This document shows, piece after piece, positions 22,854-27,251 of a stretch of 27,251 nucleotides of DNA (positions are counted from its first letter, which is position 1; every line of letters starts with the position of its first letter). The DNA comes from Bacteroidales bacterium. Lineage in GTDB: Bacteria > Bacteroidota > Bacteroidia > Bacteroidales > ML635J-15. The DNA lies in contig JALOAQ010000027.1 of the NCBI GenBank assembly GCA_023228725.1, forward strand, positions 1 to 27,251, given 5' to 3'. Both the position numbers and the translations under genes were made by a program. The notes beneath the pieces were generated by a model. It was not told the origin of the DNA. It saw only the letters and a program-made list of their open reading frames with translations, and ran no database searches.

Positions 22854-23723
22854 ATGAAAAGAATTTTTGTTTTTGTTTTAATTGTTAATTTGTTTTATCA
22901 AACAATTTATTCTCAAGGAGTTTTAGTTAGTAGTGACCTGGGCGAACCTGATGCATCTAGTATATTGGAAGTGAGAAGTACAAGTTCAGGTGTTTTGTTT
23001 CCAAGGATGACAACTAATCAAAGAGACAATATTTTAAATCCTGTAAATTCTTTAATTATTTTTAATACAGAGACTGATTGTTTTGAAGCTTATTCTGAAT
23101 TTAATAATGATTGGCTTCCTATTGCTTGTCTTGGTGGCGGAAGTTCAGGAAGTGATTTTATAAATTGTGGAGATGATTTAACCGATTTACGTGATGGGCA
23201 AATTTATAAAACTGTTCAAATCGGTAGTCAGTGTTGGATGGCAGAAAATTTGAATTATGCACCTCCATTGGTTGATTCATATTGTTATGGGCAAGATCCT
23301 ACAAATTGTGCAATTTATGGTAGATTATATGCTTGGGGAGTGGCAATGGGTGGTTCGCCTGCAAGCAATTCCGATCCTAGTGGTGTACAAGGAATTTGTC
23401 CTGCTGGTTGGCATATTCCAAGTGATTTAGAATGGGATAAGTTAGAAAGTTTTGTTGGTTCAAATCCGGCAACACAATTAAAAGCAGGGACTCCGGACTG
23501 GAACGGAAATAATTCAAGCGGTTTTACTGCCTTAGCAGGTGGAAGTAAGTTTACAAATTTAGCCTTTGGTAATTTAGGAAATTATGGATTTTGGTGGTCA
23601 ACTACAGAATATAGTACAAATAATGCAAAATACCGTTCTATGGGTTCAGGTGTAAGTATAAGTAATCCCGCTAACGGAACAGGAAAGACCTATGGCTATT
23701 CTTTAAGATGTATTTTAGATTAA
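22854..23723 (+). CDS. FISUMP-domain surface/exported protein
   Basis: A 289-residue exported protein with a signal peptide ending near TIYSQG. Residues ~30-95 match the head segment common in Bacteroidota surface proteins: PDASSILEVRSTSSGVLFPR, MTTNQRDNI, then LIIFNTETDCFEAYSEFNNDWLPI. After a Gly/Ser linker (GGGSSGSD) comes the FISUMP (Fibrobacter succinogenes major paralogous) domain: DGQIYKTVQIGSQCWMAENLNY, YGRLYAWGVAM, CPAGWHIPSDLEWDKLE, FTALAGGS, FWWSTTEY and YSLRCILD. Domains of this type belong to a C-type-lectin-like/formylglycine-like beta fold; function is unknown. Multiple cysteines suggest disulfides outside the cytoplasm. It stands alone, with its own promoter candidate. Confidence 0.88.
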   Translation: MKRIFVFVLIVNLFYQTIYSQGVLVSSDLGEPDASSILEVRSTSSGVLFPRMTTNQRDNILNPVNSLIIFNTETDCFEAYSEFNNDWLPIACLGGGSSGSDFINCGDDLTDLRDGQIYKTVQIGSQCWMAENLNYAPPLVDSYCYGQDPTNCAIYGRLYAWGVAMGGSPASNSDPSGVQGICPAGWHIPSDLEWDKLESFVGSNPATQLKAGTPDWNGNNSSGFTALAGGSKFTNLAFGNLGNYGFWWSTTEYSTNNAKYRSMGSGVSISNPANGTGKTYGYSLRCILD

Positions 23724-23761
23724 ACAAAATCATTATAGTTTTTTAAATACTTAGATTTTTC

Positions 23762-23769
23762 TATTTTTG
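23762..23769 (+). promoter_or_regulatory. -7 box upstream of lgt
   Basis: TATTTTTG lies 21 bases before the lgt ATG at 23791. No -33 TTG was found at the expected distance. It would set the lgt-alcohol dehydrogenase-msrA group apart from the FISUMP gene. Confidence 0.45.
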
Positions 23770-23790
23770 TAAAACTAAAATAATCAATTT

Positions 23791-24672
23791 ATGAATTTAT
23801 TATTTATTACTTGGAATGTTGATCCTGTAATGTTTTATCTTGGAGACAGAGGTATAAGATGGTATGGTTTTTTACTTGCAATGGGATTTTTAATGGGATA
23901 TTTGATACTTTCAAGGCAAATGAAAAAAGAAGGGTTTCAACAATTAGTTATTGACAAACTTGCAATTTATGTTATTATTGGTGTGGTTGTAGGTTTGAGA
24001 TTGGGTCATTGTTTATTTTATAATCCAGGATATTATTTAAGCAATCCTTTAGAAATTTTAAAAATTTGGGAAGGAGGCTTGGCAAGTCATGGCGGGGCAG
24101 CAGGAATATTATTGGCAGTGTGGCTGTATTCACGAAAATCAAAAATTACTTATTTAAGTTTGCTTGATAAAACAGTATTAATTGTCCCCTTAGCCGGCGG
24201 AATGGTAAGGTTAGGAAACTTAATGAACTCTGAGATAATTGGAATAAAAACTTCTGTGCCTTGGGCTTTTAAGTTTTTAAAAAATAAAGAAGACCTTTTA
24301 CCTGCTATTTCTACTTCGGGCGGAAAGTGTGAGTTTACTGACTTAAATTGTTTGGCTGAATTTTGGACTCCAAGGCATCCCACTCAATTATATGAAGCAA
24401 TATTTTATTTTTTGATGTTTATTGCTTTTTATTTTATTTATCAAAAATTTATAAAAAAATGGAAACCAGGCGTGTTTTTAGGTTGGTTTATCATTGTGTT
24501 ATTTGTGTTTAGATATTTTATTGAGTTTACAAAAGTAGATCCTGTTGAGTTTGAAGGTTGGACAGAAGCTATTAGAATGGGACAATTGCTGAGCATTCCA
24601 TTTATATTTTTAGGTCTGTTTTTAATTGGTAGAGGTTATGGCTGGTTTAATAAAAAAGTAAAGAACGAATAA
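23791..24672 (+). CDS. lgt: Prolipoprotein diacylglyceryl transferase
   Basis: A 293-residue inner-membrane enzyme that moves diacylglycerol from phosphatidylglycerol to the lipobox cysteine of prolipoproteins, the first step for the three FKBP lipoproteins in this window. It has about seven membrane helices. Key residues: Y25 (RWYGFLLA), H100-G-G in GGLASHGGAAG, and the Lgt signature R140-L-G-N143-L-M-N146-S-E148. A later HPTQLYEA motif and FRYFIEF in the last third are also typical. The length is in the family range. An iron-type alcohol dehydrogenase begins 11 bases downstream. Confidence 0.95.
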   Translation: MNLLFITWNVDPVMFYLGDRGIRWYGFLLAMGFLMGYLILSRQMKKEGFQQLVIDKLAIYVIIGVVVGLRLGHCLFYNPGYYLSNPLEILKIWEGGLASHGGAAGILLAVWLYSRKSKITYLSLLDKTVLIVPLAGGMVRLGNLMNSEIIGIKTSVPWAFKFLKNKEDLLPAISTSGGKCEFTDLNCLAEFWTPRHPTQLYEAIFYFLMFIAFYFIYQKFIKKWKPGVFLGWFIIVLFVFRYFIEFTKVDPVEFEGWTEAIRMGQLLSIPFIFLGLFLIGRGYGWFNKKVKNE

Positions 24673-24683
24673 TTTTTCTTGAT

Positions 24684-25841
24684 ATGAGAGATTTTGAATT
24701 TTATAATCCTGTAAAAATAATTTTTGGTAAAAATAAAATTGAGAAAATTGCTAAGGAGTTAAAAGCTTATAAAAAAATTATGCTTATATATGGACAAGGA
24801 AGCATAAAAAGAAATGGTATTTATGATAGAGTTGTTTCTGTTTTGGAAGATAAGGATTTTATTGAATTTAGTGGTATAGAACCCAATCCTTCATACGAAA
24901 CATTAATGAAAGCTGTTGATTTAGCAAAGGAAAATAATGTTGATTTTTTACTGGCTGTAGGTGGCGGCTCGGTAATTGACGGCACAAAGTTTATTTCGGC
25001 TGCAATAAAATATTCTGGCGATGATCCGTGGAATATGCTTTCAAAATGTGAAAGAGTTTTGGCAGCTGTGCCTTTGGGCAGTGTTTTAACTATACCTGCA
25101 ACAGGTTCTGAAATGAATGGAGGTGCTGTTATTTCACGTAAATCAAGTGGAGAAAAATTGAGTTTTGGGTCTTATCTTTTAATGCCAAAATTCTCGATTT
25201 TAGAACCAGAAGTAATGTATTCGCTTCCTGATATTCAAATTGCAAATGGTATTGTAGATGCTTTTGTGCATGTCTTAGAGCAATATTTAACATATCCTAT
25301 GAATGCTGATTTGCAGGATGAGTGGTCGGCTTCTTTGTTGCGTGTAATTGTAAAAAATGGTAAAGCAGTTTTAAAAAACAGAAAAGATTATGATGCAAAT
25401 TCTAATTTAATGTGGGCTGCAACAATGTCTTTAAATGGGTTAATTGCAAAAGGTGTGGTCGAAGATTGGAGTACTCATATAATTGGACATGAAATTACTG
25501 CTTTATATAATATTGATCATGCCCAAACTTTAGCTATTGTTCTGCCTGGAATTATGCGTTCGCAAAAGAAAGAAAAATTTGAGAAATTAATTCATTTTGC
25601 TGAAAATGTTTGGGGCTTTGATTCGGGAAATAATGAAGAAAATGTTGAAAATGCAATTTTAAAAACTGAAGATTTTTTTAATGAAATAGGGATTAAAACC
25701 AAACTGTCTGATTATAATATTCCTAAAGGAGCTATTGAGAAAATATGCAAAAATTTAGAAAAAAAGAATTTTGTTGAATTAGGCGAAAATAAAAGTGTTA
25801 GTCCTGAAGTAGTTAGAGAGGTTTTGACTTTTAGTCTTTAG
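24684..25841 (+). CDS. Iron-containing alcohol dehydrogenase, YqhD/BdhA-like
   Basis: A 385-residue enzyme of the group III metal-dependent alcohol dehydrogenases, which reduce aldehydes with NAD(P)H. The nucleotide-binding segment is YGQGSIKRNGIYD (36-48) and G93-G-G-S96-V-I-D-G-T-K. T-I-P-A-T-G-S-E-M-N follows. The four metal ligands are visible as D192, H196, H265 and H279, with the same spacing as D194/H198/H267/H281 in YqhD. The first Gly loop reads G-Q-G-S where YqhD, as I recall, has G-G-G-S. The substrate is unknown; broad aldehyde detoxification is the usual role of YqhD. It sits between lgt and msrA with short gaps, consistent with one operon. Confidence 0.92.
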   Translation: MRDFEFYNPVKIIFGKNKIEKIAKELKAYKKIMLIYGQGSIKRNGIYDRVVSVLEDKDFIEFSGIEPNPSYETLMKAVDLAKENNVDFLLAVGGGSVIDGTKFISAAIKYSGDDPWNMLSKCERVLAAVPLGSVLTIPATGSEMNGGAVISRKSSGEKLSFGSYLLMPKFSILEPEVMYSLPDIQIANGIVDAFVHVLEQYLTYPMNADLQDEWSASLLRVIVKNGKAVLKNRKDYDANSNLMWAATMSLNGLIAKGVVEDWSTHIIGHEITALYNIDHAQTLAIVLPGIMRSQKKEKFEKLIHFAENVWGFDSGNNEENVENAILKTEDFFNEIGIKTKLSDYNIPKGAIEKICKNLEKKNFVELGENKSVSPEVVREVLTFSL

Positions 25842-25858
25842 TTTTTTTATGATAAATT

Positions 25859-26353
25859 ATGGAAAATAAAAATATTGAAATTGCAATTTTTGCTGGTGGT
25901 TGCTTTTGGGGTGTGCAGCATCATATGAGTATTTTAGATGGGGTAATACACACAGAAGTAGGATATACTGGAGGTAATATTAAAAATCCAAGTTATGAAG
26001 AGGTTTGCAGCTCAAACACAGGACATGCAGAAGCAATAAAGGTGGAATTTGATAATTCTAAACTAAGTTTTGAAAATTTAGCAAAATTATTTTTTGAAAT
26101 TCATGACCCAGGACAGTTGAACAGACAAGGACCTGATATAGGAACTCAATATAGATCTGCAATTTTTTATAAAAATGAAAAACAAAAGCTTGTAGCTCAA
26201 AAATTAATTGATATTTTGATAAATAAAGGACATAAAGTTGTTACTAAATTGCTTGCTGCTACTGAGTTTTATCCGGCAGAAAAATATCACCAAGATTATT
26301 ATAAAAAAACTCAATCACGACCCTATTGTCATATTTATCAAAAGAAATTTTAA
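25859..26353 (+). CDS. msrA: Peptide-methionine (S)-S-oxide reductase
   Basis: A 164-residue enzyme that repairs oxidised methionine (the S epimer). The catalytic motif is G14-C15-F-W-G in AGGCFWGVQ; VGYTGG, PSYEEVCS and TGHAEA follow. The later FFEIHDPGQLNRQGPDIGTQYRS is the diagnostic MsrA block and YHQDYY is near the end. No signal peptide, so cytoplasmic. The start lies 17 bases after the alcohol dehydrogenase. No MsrB domain is fused. Confidence 0.96.
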   Translation: MENKNIEIAIFAGGCFWGVQHHMSILDGVIHTEVGYTGGNIKNPSYEEVCSSNTGHAEAIKVEFDNSKLSFENLAKLFFEIHDPGQLNRQGPDIGTQYRSAIFYKNEKQKLVAQKLIDILINKGHKVVTKLLAATEFYPAEKYHQDYYKKTQSRPYCHIYQKKF

Positions 26354-26383
26354 ATTGTTATTTCAATTTTCTTTTTAATTTTG
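26354..26383 (+). promoter_or_regulatory. Promoter upstream of the 26402 gene
   Basis: TTG (26355-26357), 18 bases, TAATTTTG (26376-26383), close to the Bacteroidota consensus. The transcript would begin near 26390, about 12 bases before the ATG; a second TATTTTTG at 26390-26397 lies too close to the ATG to serve it with a leader. Confidence 0.45.
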
Positions 26384-26401
26384 CGTTTTTATTTTTGAAT
26401 T

Positions 26402-27091
26402 ATGAAGTTTATTTTTGTGTTTTTTGCTTTGTTTTTATTTTTAAATAATTCTTTTTCACAGGTTTCCGCACAGCCTTATTTTATAAGTGAAAAAGGTTCT
26501 AAACTTACGATTTGCCATTATAATTTACGCTCTGTTCCTTTATCATATACAGTTTATTCGGTAGTTGATGTAGAAGTACGTGATAGCAAGGAGTTTGTAG
26601 ATTTAAAGATTGAGAATTTCGATAAGTATAAAAGATTTTTGAACTCACATAAGATAAGTGCTCAAATTACTGATGAGGGTTTTTTATTAGATAAAACCTT
26701 TATTATGGATATTGATACTTTATTAAAACTCAACAATCAAGATTATATTGTAAATGGGAGGGATTTTCTTATTCCTTTTCATTTTAATACAGGTATGAGT
26801 TTAATTTCTAGTTGGATAGAATATTTAGAAAACGATCAAACAAAATATAAAGTTTCTGAATTTGCCCGTACAATAGAAAATTACGAAACTGTAAGTACAA
26901 AAATTGGAGATTTTGATGCTTGGGTAGTTCTTAGTAAGCAAGAAATAAATTATGGCAATACTGAAATGTTTACGGTTTCTACATATTATTCAAAAGGTAT
27001 AGGTCCAATTAGGATAAATTATTATAATTCAAAACTTAAGCTTACAAAATATTCTGAGATTGTTGCATATGAAATACCTGAAAAATCTTAA
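26402..27091 (+). CDS. Exported protein of unknown function, DUF3108-like
   Basis: A 229-residue protein with a signal peptide (MKFIFVFFALFLFLNNSFSQ). The mature chain looks all-beta, with a strand pattern G-S-K-L-T-I-C-H-Y-N..., a middle LIPFHFNTGMSL, then KIGDFDAWVVLSKQEI and TYYSKGIGPIRINYYNSKLKLTKYSEI. The last block (thiol-free 'G.FDA..v', 'YyakGiGpv+..yyn..Gkl..yseL') is what I expect in DUF3108-like periplasmic proteins, so that name is offered with moderate confidence. No catalytic residues are visible. A promoter match precedes it, and a tRNA gene follows 66 bases on. Confidence 0.6.
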   Translation: MKFIFVFFALFLFLNNSFSQVSAQPYFISEKGSKLTICHYNLRSVPLSYTVYSVVDVEVRDSKEFVDLKIENFDKYKRFLNSHKISAQITDEGFLLDKTFIMDIDTLLKLNNQDYIVNGRDFLIPFHFNTGMSLISSWIEYLENDQTKYKVSEFARTIENYETVSTKIGDFDAWVVLSKQEINYGNTEMFTVSTYYSKGIGPIRINYYNSKLKLTKYSEIVAYEIPEKS

Positions 27092-27136
27092 GAAGAAAAA
27101 AAATGTGTTTTAATAGATTTATTTGTTTTTAATCGT

Positions 27137-27144
27137 TATTTTTG
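27137..27144 (+). promoter_or_regulatory. -7 box upstream of tRNA-Leu
   Basis: TATTTTTG ends 13 bases before the tRNA gene, a suitable distance for a short leader. No TTG was found at the -33 distance. Confidence 0.45.
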
Positions 27145-27157
27145 CGTATTAAATTTT

Positions 27158-27241
27158 GCCCAGATGGTGGAATTGGTAGACACGCCAGCTTGAGGGGCTG
27201 GTGTCCGTATGGATGTGCAAGTTCGAATCTTGTTCTGGGCA
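27158..27241 (+). tRNA. tRNA-Leu (anticodon GAG)
   Basis: An 84-base class II tRNA. Acceptor stem GCCCAGA pairs with TCTGGGC, with discriminator A at 27241. The anticodon stem CCAGC/GCTGG (27185-27189 and 27197-27201) encloses the loop TTGAGGG with anticodon GAG at 27192-27194, reading CUC and CUU. The variable arm contains TCC-GTAT-GGA, as in Leu tRNAs, and the T-loop is TTCGAAT. CCA is not encoded (the sequence continues CTA), so it must be added by enzyme. Confidence 0.97.
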
Positions 27242-27251
27242 CTAAAAGTTT

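Noticed and set aside
1..27251. CRISPR array, rRNA, insertion sequence or integrase
   Set aside because: None was seen: no regularly spaced direct repeats, no rRNA-like sequence and no transposase or recombinase motif in any frame.

Overview
The window looks like a low-GC chromosome segment from a Bacteroidota bacterium. Three things point there. Short -7 boxes of the TAnnTTTG type sit in front of many genes, with little Shine-Dalgarno signal. Several gene families are typical of the phylum: a GldI-like FKBP lipoprotein, paired FKBP lipoproteins, a YxSDA-repeat (DUF6150) protein, a FISUMP surface protein, secreted YwqK/MORN-variant repeats, and a possible T9SS-like C-terminus. The core genes (GlyRS, IF-2, NusA, RimP, Lgt, NadD) read as Bacteroidota-like. 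No order, family or species can be assigned from sequence reading alone.

Layout. Bases 1-1408 hold an accessory module on the minus strand: a 5'-complete gene cut by the left edge that encodes a BRO-N/antirepressor-like domain, and next to it a fusion of the same domain to a Fic AMPylase-type domain. The left edge is clearly richer in GC than the rest. A 117-bp inverted-repeat element with internal hairpins lies in the following gap. Bases 1699-4626 carry a small exported YxSDA-repeat protein, a large AsmA-like membrane-anchored protein and a DUF721 protein. Bases 4711-9679 are a tight plus-strand cluster: a DHH phosphoesterase (NrnA type), three consecutive FKBP-type lipoproteins, NadD, and a CDF metal exporter. 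Several of these reading frames overlap by 4 or 11 bases. Two minus-strand genes follow, a LuxE-like acyl-activating enzyme and an exported protein, separated by a clear intrinsic terminator.

Bases 11808-16661 run on the plus strand: a long secreted YwqK-type repeat protein, a coupled small exported protein that may be an outer-membrane barrel, glycyl-tRNA synthetase and an EamA-type transporter. Bases 16674-22424 are the minus-strand translation/transcription operon rimP-nusA-infB-dusB. Its leader has a strong promoter match, a GC-rich hairpin and a 12-codon upstream ORF. The right end (22854-27241, plus strand) holds a FISUMP surface protein, lgt, a YqhD-type iron alcohol dehydrogenase, msrA, a small exported protein and a tRNA-Leu(GAG).

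Taken together, most of the window is housekeeping plus envelope functions: lipoprotein maturation by Lgt, periplasmic FKBP chaperones, AsmA-like envelope protein and surface repeat proteins. The least ordinary parts are the BRO-N/Fic pair with its adjacent inverted-repeat element, the YxSDA protein, the FKBP trio with non-canonical active sites, and the rimP leader.
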